Shown here: in pieces, positions 1 to 7,894 of the stretch
Layout of the letters: each line of letters begins with the position of its first letter
Numbering within the stretch: position 1 is the first letter of the stretch
NCBI GenBank assembly: GCA_013824865.1
Contig: PNON01000024.1
Location: 1-32,993 of the forward strand
Reading direction: 5' to 3'
DNA: 32,993 nucleotides
Origin: Anaerolinea sp.
GTDB taxonomy: Bacteria > Chloroflexota > Anaerolineae > Anaerolineales > Anaerolineaceae
The notes under the pieces: model-generated
The model's database searches: none
Told to the model about the DNA's origin: nothing
Seen by the model: the letters and a program-made list of their open reading frames with translations, nothing else
Position numbers and translations under genes: made by a program

Positions 1-57
1 GGCAAACCGGAAGATTTGGTTAAACTGATTGTTCAAAGGAGTGTATTTGATGAGTGA
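1..57 (+). CDS. 3' end of an unidentified gene (partial)
   Basis: The plus-strand frame beginning at base 1 is open for 18 codons and ends in TGA at 55-57. The peptide ends in KLIVQRSVFDE, which looks like an ordinary soluble C-terminus but is too short to assign. The other two plus frames stop by base 27. It converges with the histidine kinase gene, whose stop lies only two bases away. The 5' part is outside the window. Confidence is low because 18 open codons could occur by chance. Confidence 0.35.
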   Translation, partial: GKPEDLVKLIVQRSVFDE

Positions 58-59
58 TT

Positions 60-3000
60 CTACTCGCCTATTATATCGGTATCTTCCAGCTTTTCTCCTG
101 ACCTCACTGAAGAAGGTACCTGCAGATAGAAGGTGCTGCCCTTCCCCAGTTGGCTGATCACCGATACTTTACCACCATGCCGTTCCGCTACTGATTTCAC
201 AATTGCCAGTCCCATAGTGGATGGTTTTTGAGCATATCCTTCCCTTTGGGAGCTTCTGTAAAATTTCTCAAACAGTTGTGGAATATCCAATGGCGCGATG
301 CCTTTACCTTCGTCTGTGACTTCAATAACGACAGTACCAGCCTTTTCTTTACATGCAACGGTTACAGTTCCACCTACTGGCGAGTATTTAATCGCATTGT
401 CCACCAGGTTATAAAGAGCTTGCTGAAACAGGGCAGCGTCTGCTTGAATATATATTTCTGATTCTTCTGGGAGCTCATTTTTAACGTCAATATTCTTGTG
501 GATTGCCTGAAGGTGTAAATCCCCAAGCACTTTATTGATTAAACCTTGAACCTGTACAGCTTCCAGTTGCAAACCGGAAATTGCTTCAATCCGGTCGAGG
601 TCCAACAGATTATTCACCATGCGAGTCATGCTTTCAATACCTGCCAGAATTTTGGCTACGTAATTTTTCTGCTGCTCGTTTATATCTCCTGCCATTTGGA
701 TCATAGTTGCATTCCCGCGCATGAGAGTCAGCGGTGCACGCAAGTCGTGGCTGACTGTAGCCACAAACTCCGACTTCAGTGTATCCGCTTCCTTGAAATG
801 CGAAATATCCCGTAACAGGCATACTTTCCCTAATGATCCGTGTTCAGATGTCATATCCGAAACTGTGGTGTAAAACACCCGTTGCTTATTCAGGTGGATT
901 TCGCGGGTTTCCCCTTCAGAGCGGAGCAATTTTATAAGTTCCTGGTTCTTGATGACTTCACGGATCTTCTTCCCTTCAATAAAGAGCTCATTACCTTTAA
1001 AGATTTCGCGGGCAGGATTATTGGCAAGCAAGATGGTTTCATTCTGATCGATTACAAAAATAGGGTCCGGTGTCGATTCAAGGATGGCGATAAGCCGTTT
1101 CTTGCCCAATTCCGCGGATTTATACAGCCGGATATTCGAAACTGCCAGGGCGACATCCGAAGCAAGGGTTGATAGGAAGCGCACTTCGGAATCTGGGATG
1201 GTGCGTGGTTGATCATAAGCCACCCAAAGAATCCCTAACAAGTGGTTGTTATGCCGTATTGAAACGGAAATAATTGCAGATGGATTCAAAGATTCTGGAT
1301 CCAGCTTGAGCACACGCCCTCTGATCAGATTATTGAGCGTAACAACATCCCGGCTGCGAGTAATAGCCATGACCTGTTCATCCAAGTAACCATAGTACTT
1401 AACCATTTCGCCACTAGCAAAGCTGGACGGGGTATTCGTATATGGGTCAGTCTCCAGTTCAGGTATCAGCACAATCCGCGCCATACTGCCACCGTTGGAA
1501 AGCGCTGCCTGAAGGATCGGTTCGAGTGCTGATTCGAGATTCAAACTGGTGGCGATTCCCTGGCTGACAGATAATAACAAGTTTAGTTCTTCCAGTCTAT
1601 CTTTGAGGTTCAACCGCATTTGCTCAAATGTGGATCCTAGCTGCCCAATTTCATCCTCTCCGCGAATATATTGGGTATGATCCATGCTGCCTTTAGAAAT
1701 TCGATCAGCTTCGCTTGTTAGCAGTTTGATGGAACGGGTGATCGAAGACATTCCGTTTTTTAGAATGAAATAAATAAACAGCGCCGCTAATGCCAGTAAT
1801 CCAAATAATGGCAGTGCAACCTCCCAGGTAGCTTTTTGAACAGCATTAGAGGGAACTGCCAGTACCACCGACCAGTTGTATGTTTTCGATGGTCGGTAGT
1901 ATATGAATAACTGGACATTGTTTCCGGTGGTAAGGGTATAGAACCTTTCTTCGTGAGTGAGCTCGCCAGGATAGGTGGAATTTAAGTACTTTACATCCGG
2001 ATGAAAAATCACTTTTCCCTGACCATCAATAATGTAACCTTCACCCCCTTCGTCAGTCATACTCTTCAATAAATAAATAATGGATTGGGTATAAGGATTG
2101 GTTTCTAAATCAGTTCGGCCGGTCAGGACACCTTTCAGCCGACCCAGGTTGTCTTTCACAGGCACCGCGAAAGCTACAGAGATCTGATTACTGCCCGGTT
2201 GGGACAAAGAAGTATAGGCATTCAATACCCCGCCTTCGACAGTCTGCTGCACAATCCCCAACTCCGCTTGGGTTAACGTGCTGATACTGCCCTCCGGGTA
2301 ACTCGCAATTACCTTCCCGGCAACATCCACATAGGCCATCTGCTTGAAAAATTGGACAGATCGAATATTCTGCGCAAGGGTCACCTGGAGGTCTTTCGCG
2401 GATTTGGCATCTACCGGGAAAACGCGAGCATACTGCGTGAGTAGATCGGTGCCTGTATTTATGAAGAAGGGGATGCCATCCGCAGCGACAGAGGCTGTGC
2501 CTGCCATGCGCGCCTGAACCTGCTTTCTGGCTGCTGACCCAGAGATAAGCCAGGCTCCCACCAGCAGGGCGAAGAAAAGGAATACTACAAATGGGCCGAT
2601 ACCAGTGAAGAAACGCCGGGATAGCGCATTATCGTTCCCAGCCTGGAAAAGCGGACCTGGTTTCACCCAGGAGACCTGATATATATTTGAAATGAAGCTG
2701 GCAGTTATCCCTGCGATGATGAAGGGCAGAATCATCAGGAGATATATCCCGACAAGGGTAAGAAAGCTACTCCCAGTTAGACCAGCGATCCAGGCAGGCT
2801 CACCAATCGAGTAATTGATAATGGAAAAGACTGCCAACAAACCAGAGCTTAGCAGTATGGCTACAAGGGGATTGCGGATCAACCGGTATATCCAACCACG
2901 ATAGCGGAGACGCAATAATTCGCAATATAGTAAGGCAATCACGCCATATTCGAAAGGCATGATCAGGCTATGTTGGGTGAAGGCGCTAATCATCAAGCCT

Positions 3001-3359
3001 GAAACTCCTGCTGAAATGATTGCGTAAAGCGGTTTCATCAGGCCGCCCGCTAACACCCATGGTATGGCTGCCAGGACAGGTATCAGTATCAGATTCGCTG
3101 CACCGGAATACAGGTTGTCTTGAACTGATTTGATTAAATTCAGACTTATACCAACGAAAAGGGACGTGAATGGAACAAGAATAATGAGAAGAGCCAGGAG
3201 TATCTGGTTTGATCGGTCCTGGGATGCTGGCTTATCCTGCCAATGCCGCAACCGCCAGTAAAGAATCACCAAATAGAATCCAATTATCCCCCAGCCTGTT
3301 ATGGTCTGTGGGAGGTGGATGGTGAGAGTATGCCCAATCAGTGTAATGAAAAAGTCCAT
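60..3359 (-). CDS. Large membrane-bound sensor histidine kinase (7-8 TM, Cache, HAMP, GAF, PAS, HisKA, HATPase)
   Basis: This 1099-aa protein is a two-component sensor kinase of the cytoplasmic membrane. Residues about 1-275 hold seven or eight hydrophobic segments. Residues about 280-510 resemble an extracytoplasmic double-Cache sensor domain. A further TM segment (about 515-535) leads into a HAMP linker (about 540-590). A GAF domain (about 595-745) and a PAS domain (about 755-855) follow. The HisKA domain has the phospho-acceptor His871 in SHDLRAPL. The ATPase domain shows an N box with Asn984 and Asn988, a G1 box DEGKG at 1016-1020 and an F box LFEKFYRS. The G2 box reads STMGLAIVK, so the usual GTGLGLAIVK start is degenerate. 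No response regulator is visible here; a partner may lie outside the window. Family assignment is firm; the ligand is unknown. Confidence 0.93.
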   Translation of the reverse strand: MDFFITLIGHTLTIHLPQTITGWGIIGFYLVILYWRLRHWQDKPASQDRSNQILLALLIILVPFTSLFVGISLNLIKSVQDNLYSGAANLILIPVLAAIPWVLAGGLMKPLYAIISAGVSGLMISAFTQHSLIMPFEYGVIALLYCELLRLRYRGWIYRLIRNPLVAILLSSGLLAVFSIINYSIGEPAWIAGLTGSSFLTLVGIYLLMILPFIIAGITASFISNIYQVSWVKPGPLFQAGNDNALSRRFFTGIGPFVVFLFFALLVGAWLISGSAARKQVQARMAGTASVAADGIPFFINTGTDLLTQYARVFPVDAKSAKDLQVTLAQNIRSVQFFKQMAYVDVAGKVIASYPEGSISTLTQAELGIVQQTVEGGVLNAYTSLSQPGSNQISVAFAVPVKDNLGRLKGVLTGRTDLETNPYTQSIIYLLKSMTDEGGEGYIIDGQGKVIFHPDVKYLNSTYPGELTHEERFYTLTTGNNVQLFIYYRPSKTYNWSVVLAVPSNAVQKATWEVALPLFGLLALAALFIYFILKNGMSSITRSIKLLTSEADRISKGSMDHTQYIRGEDEIGQLGSTFEQMRLNLKDRLEELNLLLSVSQGIATSLNLESALEPILQAALSNGGSMARIVLIPELETDPYTNTPSSFASGEMVKYYGYLDEQVMAITRSRDVVTLNNLIRGRVLKLDPESLNPSAIISVSIRHNNHLLGILWVAYDQPRTIPDSEVRFLSTLASDVALAVSNIRLYKSAELGKKRLIAILESTPDPIFVIDQNETILLANNPAREIFKGNELFIEGKKIREVIKNQELIKLLRSEGETREIHLNKQRVFYTTVSDMTSEHGSLGKVCLLRDISHFKEADTLKSEFVATVSHDLRAPLTLMRGNATMIQMAGDINEQQKNYVAKILAGIESMTRMVNNLLDLDRIEAISGLQLEAVQVQGLINKVLGDLHLQAIHKNIDVKNELPEESEIYIQADAALFQQALYNLVDNAIKYSPVGGTVTVACKEKAGTVVIEVTDEGKGIAPLDIPQLFEKFYRSSQREGYAQKPSTMGLAIVKSVAERHGGKVSVISQLGKGSTFYLQVPSSVRSGEKLEDTDIIGE

Positions 3360-3388
3360 AATGCCTGGCAGCGAGATTTGATGTATTA

Positions 3389-3394
3389 ATTATA
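3389..3394 (-). promoter_or_regulatory. Candidate -10 element for the histidine kinase gene
   Basis: On the minus strand the 46-base gap between the C69 peptidase gene and the kinase gene contains a perfect TATAAT. It would start a transcript about 24 bases before the kinase ATG at 3359. I see no good -35 at the right distance: a TTGCAT at 3422-3417 is 22 bases away. The site is AT-rich, so it could be chance. Confidence 0.35.
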
Positions 3395-3405
3395 TATGAA
3401 ATTCT

Positions 3406-4734
3406 TTAAGGTATTGATGCAAGTTTGTCAAATTTCTTTCGGGTTTGTTTATAGATAAAACCAGTCCCTTGGTTAATGGGCGCTGACTTAACTTGTTCAT
3501 ACCATCCCTGCGTAGCTGCCCGAGCCGTCTCAAAGCAAGTTTGGGAATAGTTGAATTTTTCCTCTACTGATTTTTTTTCCAAGTCTTGCACTCCCTGGAT
3601 GAACGAGTTTTCCAATTTATCCCGATCCCCCCGATAGAATGAAAGTCTATGGTTGTAATCCATGATGACTTTACGATGCAATCTTTCATGCATCCACCAC
3701 AGCGATTCCGGATCATATTTTCCATTCGGTGATTGCCCCAGATCCGGTAAGCCGGCCTGGAACCAGACCGGTTTGAAAATTCCGGTACATGGAGCAGTCG
3801 TCCCGGTGAACCAATGCAACTGCTCAGCGGCACCAAGTTCTGATACCATGGAGCCGGTAGTTTCATTGATGCGCACAGGTCCGACCCCCGCGTGCATGCA
3901 CACATCCGCGCCAAACAGGCCTCTATCTGGTGACCAGTTGGCAGGATCACCTCTTCGATGAACGCGCAATAGTTGCATCAGATCCCTGGCTTCTAGACCC
4001 ATATGATTAGAAATCATATGGGTGGTTGTGCAAGCCTGGCGACCACGTCCGTCTGAGAAAATTGTAAATATTGTATCCGAGTAACAAGCGCTGAAATTAA
4101 AGCCTGTTTTCCCCTTACACCAACCTTTTTCCATTGCAAAACTCACCAGATCGGCAGAAGCCATATCATACCTGTCGGTAATCGTAAGAGCATTTGAGAT
4201 TGTTCGCGGCCCGTTAACATGTTCAGCAGCCCAGTGGTTACCAACAGTCTCGAGCACCCAGGCATCTGTTGGATCTGCTATTAGGAAGCTGTTGTGATAA
4301 TAGAATTTATGCAGGAAGCTGCAATTTCCTCCCTGACCATATTTTTCAAGTAATCGGATGATTTCCTGCATGGCATCATAAGCTGTGGCAGCTCGTTCCA
4401 ACGCCAGACGAAGCAGATCCATCCCGGTCAGTCCGGTATTTTTTTCATAAGGGATTTTCGTAAATACAGCTTCGTTGCCAATGGTCACACCAAATTCATT
4501 GGCCCCCATCTCCGCCCCCCATATCCAGAAAGGCCTGGCGAGCAGTACCGTATTGGTCATAGCCACCTGAGGGATGGTTATGTAAGTACATTGCAGATCC
4601 TCCCCACCTGCATGTTCAGCGCGGGGATGCATTTTAATCAGATGTGCTTCATTGGGGTCCCGGTCGCTGTTCTTGGCGAACAAGGCGATGCCATTTTTAG
4701 TATGACTGGCTGGAACATAGATCGTATCGCACAT
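3406..4734 (-). CDS. Secernin-like C69-family peptidase (Ntn hydrolase)
   Basis: This 442-aa protein matches the secernin branch of peptidase family C69, which are N-terminal-nucleophile amidohydrolases. The sequence starts MCDT, placing Cys2 where the catalytic nucleophile is exposed after Met removal. The family blocks KNSDR (21-25), WIWGAEMGANEFGV, IGNEAV and GMDLLRLALERA follow in order. The length is normal for secernins. No signal peptide is visible, so it is probably cytoplasmic; the substrate is unknown, though bacterial C69 enzymes are often dipeptidases. A good ribosome site (GAGGA, six bases before the ATG) supports the start. It lies 40 bases downstream of the acyltransferase gene and 46 bases upstream of the sensor kinase gene, all on the same strand. 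Confidence 0.9.
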   Translation of the reverse strand: MCDTIYVPASHTKNGIALFAKNSDRDPNEAHLIKMHPRAEHAGGEDLQCTYITIPQVAMTNTVLLARPFWIWGAEMGANEFGVTIGNEAVFTKIPYEKNTGLTGMDLLRLALERAATAYDAMQEIIRLLEKYGQGGNCSFLHKFYYHNSFLIADPTDAWVLETVGNHWAAEHVNGPRTISNALTITDRYDMASADLVSFAMEKGWCKGKTGFNFSACYSDTIFTIFSDGRGRQACTTTHMISNHMGLEARDLMQLLRVHRRGDPANWSPDRGLFGADVCMHAGVGPVRINETTGSMVSELGAAEQLHWFTGTTAPCTGIFKPVWFQAGLPDLGQSPNGKYDPESLWWMHERLHRKVIMDYNHRLSFYRGDRDKLENSFIQGVQDLEKKSVEEKFNYSQTCFETARAATQGWYEQVKSAPINQGTGFIYKQTRKKFDKLASIP

Positions 4735-4774
4735 GTATCATCCTCATTTCAAGTATTTTGTTTATTGCATAATA

Positions 4775-5437
4775 TCAGGAGTAGTATCCTCTATATTCTG
4801 GCGGTAGTAATTCAGCGATCTTTCGCATCACATAATCCACTTTTTCCTGGCGCAATTCAGCCCCAGTCTTACCGTTTTCTTCAAATGCCGGCAATGAAAA
4901 AGGTCTACCCACAGCAATGGTTGCATGCGGCCGCCTGCCTTTGAGAGCATTCTTTAGAAAATCCTCCGTGGAACCAACAATACCGACTGGCAGTATCCGT
5001 ACTGCCGTTTTATCAAAGAGGTAGGTGATACCACTCTTCGCTTTTTGCATCCCTGGTGTATGAGAGCGAGTTCCTTCAGGAGAAAGAATTAGCGAATGGC
5101 CGGATTTAACCACGGCTACCATTTTGTGCAGCGCTGTCCGGTCGACTACACCCCTATTAATTGGGATACCACCGTACAAGAGAGCCAGAAGATTTTGCCC
5201 GGGTCGTTCCCATACATCCGATGCCCCGAGGATCTCCGGCTGAGACGGCCAATGGGAAACGATAATGGGAGCTTCGAATAGTGAAACGTGATTAAATACC
5301 AGGACATAAGGATCAGGGGGAATATTCTCAAACCCCTTCAATTCGACCCTGCTGATTAGTTTGAAGATTCCTCTAAAGATTGGAGGAAAAATCTTCCTGG
5401 CTATACGGTTAACTAATGAAACACGATATTCTGTCAT
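4775..5437 (-). CDS. plsC: 1-acyl-sn-glycerol-3-phosphate acyltransferase-like protein (PlsC family)
   Basis: This 220-aa protein belongs to the lysophosphatidic-acid acyltransferase family, which adds the second acyl chain in phospholipid synthesis at the inner face of the membrane. Motif I reads NHVSLFEAP, with His50 followed after four residues by Glu55; the canonical motif is HX4D. Motif II is GGIPINRG (89-96) and motif III is EGTRS (121-125). Family length is about 200-250 aa, so it is complete. Its ATG overlaps the cmk stop by four bases (ATGA), implying translational coupling. A cmk-plsC pair is a common arrangement. The Glu substitution leaves some doubt about whether it uses the standard acceptor. 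Confidence 0.88.
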   Translation of the reverse strand: MTEYRVSLVNRIARKIFPPIFRGIFKLISRVELKGFENIPPDPYVLVFNHVSLFEAPIIVSHWPSQPEILGASDVWERPGQNLLALLYGGIPINRGVVDRTALHKMVAVVKSGHSLILSPEGTRSHTPGMQKAKSGITYLFDKTAVRILPVGIVGSTEDFLKNALKGRRPHATIAVGRPFSLPAFEENGKTGAELRQEKVDYVMRKIAELLPPEYRGYYS

Positions 5438-6108
5438 CTTATCTCAGCTTTTATTCGTTCCACAACTTCTTGCACGGTCATCTGATCTGTATCAATGATC
5501 ACCGCATCTTCAGCCGGTTTTAATGGTGCAATTTTACGGGTCGAATCGATCTCATCCCGCTTGCGAAGACCTGCAAGGATGTTCTCATAACTGGCTTGTT
5601 CACCACGATTAATCAGTTCCTGGTAACGGCGCATGGCCCTTACTTCCGCAGATGCGTCCAGGTAAATCTTTAGCTTTGCTTCCGGCAATACAATGGTACC
5701 AATGTCTCTCCCCACCATCACCACCTTGCCACGTAATCCAATCTGGCGCTGCTGAAAGGTCATGGCCTTCCGTACCCCGGCATAGGCAGAGACCTGGGAC
5801 ACGTGTTGATCTACTTCGCGTGTCCGTATCTTCCAGGTTACATCCACACCATTAAGGAGTACATCGTACTGCCGGGTATCCTCTTTGGATGGTGGCTTAA
5901 TATCAATCACAACCTTCTCGGCCAGCGTTGTAATCCTGCTTTCTTCCAACATGGATATATTGGATTGTAATACCCCCAGGGTGACCGCCCGGTACATCAC
6001 TCCAGTATCAAAATACAGATAATTTAAATCCCTGGCCAGAATCGCGCCAACGGTAGATTTTCCGGAACTGGCAGGCCCATCAATGGTGATCGCTTCTGGT
6101 ACAGTCAT
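5434..6108 (-). CDS. cmk: Cytidylate kinase
   Basis: Cytidylate kinase phosphorylates CMP and dCMP with ATP in the cytoplasm, feeding CTP and dCTP pools. The protein opens with MTVPEAITIDGP and has the Walker A loop GPASSGKST. It also has the FDTGVMYRA substrate-binding block, VGRDIGTIVLPEA and a DASAEVRAMRR lid segment, all standard for the family. I place the start at the ATG at 6108, giving 224 aa, because AAGGAA lies five bases upstream and the encoded N-terminus matches the family. The open frame extends 14 codons further, to an ATG at 6150 with no ribosome site. The stop overlaps the plsC start by four bases. The gene lies 82 bases downstream of the GT-C operon. Confidence 0.96.
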   Translation of the reverse strand: MTVPEAITIDGPASSGKSTVGAILARDLNYLYFDTGVMYRAVTLGVLQSNISMLEESRITTLAEKVVIDIKPPSKEDTRQYDVLLNGVDVTWKIRTREVDQHVSQVSAYAGVRKAMTFQQRQIGLRGKVVMVGRDIGTIVLPEAKLKIYLDASAEVRAMRRYQELINRGEQASYENILAGLRKRDEIDSTRKIAPLKPAEDAVIIDTDQMTVQEVVERIKAEIR

Positions 6109-6113
6109 GATCG

Positions 6114-6119
6114 TTCCTT
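6114..6119 (-). promoter_or_regulatory. Ribosome binding site that fixes the cmk start
   Basis: AAGGAA on the minus strand lies five bases before the ATG at 6108. It lies inside the longer open frame, so it argues that the upstream ATG at 6150 is not used. Confidence 0.6.
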
Positions 6120-6190
6120 CATTAAATAAATTATTGGATTTAATAAACATTAATATAATAACACCTCAGATAGTGCATGGGGTATAGCGT

Positions 6191-7894
6191 TTAAGGTTGA
6201 AGGGGAAGTTCACTACTTCCACCGGGGAAAAGATCAGCCCTGGCCCATAATATAATGCTGTTATTGGTTGTGATCACTTTGCGGTGCACAATCCAGGCAA
6301 TCCAATCCAGCCCACTAAAATCCTGCCAGTTTACGGTTTGCTCAAAGATAAAATCCTGCCCACGGAATTGGTCGCCCAGGGATACCGGGTAATCTGGTTC
6401 TGTGAGAACCAACTCATGCATCTGGGATCGGTCAATTGATATGGAAAACTCGGGGTTATAGTTTTTCAAGCTCCACTCCAACGCATCGGAGTCAAACCCG
6501 GCAACTGTTACATTTATTTGATTGCTGCCACCCCTATTCCAACGGGATACCTCCTGGACGGTCTGATTGATAAGCGCCAACTGTGGATGGGATGCCTGCG
6601 GTCGGATTAATTCGACCTGCCCTTCAGCGCTGATACCAGAAACCCGCCAGGCTGTGGAGAAGCTGTAAACGAATAACAAAGCCATTAAGCCCCATAAAAA
6701 TCCACGTCCTGCTATGCTCTGTGACCACCCCATGATGATCAAAAAAGCGCAGATAATGAGAATGGCAGCCCCTCCTGTTACAGCCAGCAGTAACTGTTTC
6801 TGATCAGCGGAATAAACCAGTCGGGCAACACTCAGGTAAAAGAATGAGATCATTGTTATGACAAGGATAGCGGTACCAGCGCTGGGAAGCAACTCTTCCA
6901 AGGGGGACTTGAAATGGCGTGCCAATTCAATGGATGCGAGTGTAAGCAGTGGTATAGAGACCCATGCCACATCCAGCACCTGTCTTCCTGGATTAATAAG
7001 AATAAGCATTAATCCAGCCAATACCCACCACGAAAGGAACACGGCCAAACGGCTGTGACCGATGACACCCCTGATACCGCCCCAGATACCAAAAATAATT
7101 CCAGCCGGAAAATATATCACTACGCCGAGCCAGATCAGCTTTGCGGGCAATCCGCCAGCCCGGGACCATACCTGCAAATAATCAACCAGCGATGAGGGGG
7201 TGGCACTCAATGCCTGGGGATAAAGGAAGAAAAGCGTACCGGTTAGAATCACTGAGAAAACGACAGCAAGCCAAAAAGTCCGTTGTTTATATATGCTGAA
7301 ATCCAGATTGGATGCAGTCCCTTGACTCTTTGTTATCCTGACTGCAAACAACCAATATAATCCTCCCGCCACCAGAAGTGGGGTTAAAACAGTCCATAGA
7401 CCGGTTCCACTTATTAAGAAGAGACCACAAATGATTCCCGTCGCTATGGTTCTCTTATTAATGAAAAGCCAGAAAGATAGGCTAACTAGAAAGAGCGCTA
7501 TTGCACCGCTTCCGGCAGTGCGGGAGAGAGAGATCATGGCCGGGTCAAAGGCCAGGAAACCTGCCAGAACTATGGCAGCCAACCTGCCAATTTGCTTTTG
7601 AAATAATAGCGGGAGGAAGACCAAACCCAGCCCAAATAATGCGGGAATAGTCCGGGCAATAAAATTGGTCTGATCAAAAAGGCGAAATAAAATCCCTGTC
7701 AGGAGCAGATAAAGCGGTTCACCTGCCCATGTGATAGAAGATCCCGCATGGGCTGGGAGAACTTGCAGGCTAAGAGCTGCTTCAGCATCAGATAAGGGTG
7801 CTCTGCCAAGGTTTAGCAAACGGATTAACACAGCCATGAATAGGATGAAAAAGAAGACTACTTGTTGTTTTTTAGTGAATTGGACCAGATTCAT
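6191..7894 (-). CDS. Multi-span membrane glycosyltransferase-like protein (GT-C, GT39/Agl23-like)
   Basis: This 567-aa protein has about a dozen hydrophobic segments and a short C-terminal soluble part (about 430-567). The first TM is followed by PLSDAEAAL, with Asp36 and Glu38 in the first outer loop. This matches the acidic catalytic position of GT-C enzymes such as ArnT and protein mannosyltransferases, which take sugars from polyprenyl-phosphate donors on the outer side of the membrane. DUF2298 genes are often found beside proteins of the Agl23-like family, which this could be. Its ATG overlaps the stop of the DUF2298 gene by four bases, and GAGGA upstream gives a ribosome site. The donor and acceptor are unknown. 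Assignment to the GT-C fold is fairly sure; the exact family is not. Confidence 0.78.
   Translation of the reverse strand: MNLVQFTKKQQVVFFFILFMAVLIRLLNLGRAPLSDAEAALSLQVLPAHAGSSITWAGEPLYLLLTGILFRLFDQTNFIARTIPALFGLGLVFLPLLFQKQIGRLAAIVLAGFLAFDPAMISLSRTAGSGAIALFLVSLSFWLFINKRTIATGIICGLFLISGTGLWTVLTPLLVAGGLYWLFAVRITKSQGTASNLDFSIYKQRTFWLAVVFSVILTGTLFFLYPQALSATPSSLVDYLQVWSRAGGLPAKLIWLGVVIYFPAGIIFGIWGGIRGVIGHSRLAVFLSWWVLAGLMLILINPGRQVLDVAWVSIPLLTLASIELARHFKSPLEELLPSAGTAILVITMISFFYLSVARLVYSADQKQLLLAVTGGAAILIICAFLIIMGWSQSIAGRGFLWGLMALLFVYSFSTAWRVSGISAEGQVELIRPQASHPQLALINQTVQEVSRWNRGGSNQINVTVAGFDSDALEWSLKNYNPEFSISIDRSQMHELVLTEPDYPVSLGDQFRGQDFIFEQTVNWQDFSGLDWIAWIVHRKVITTNNSIILWARADLFPGGSSELPLQP

Noticed and set aside
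6109-6150. Longer cmk start at 6150
   Set aside because: There is no ribosome site for it, and a good AAGGAA sits before the internal ATG at 6108, which gives the family-like N-terminus.
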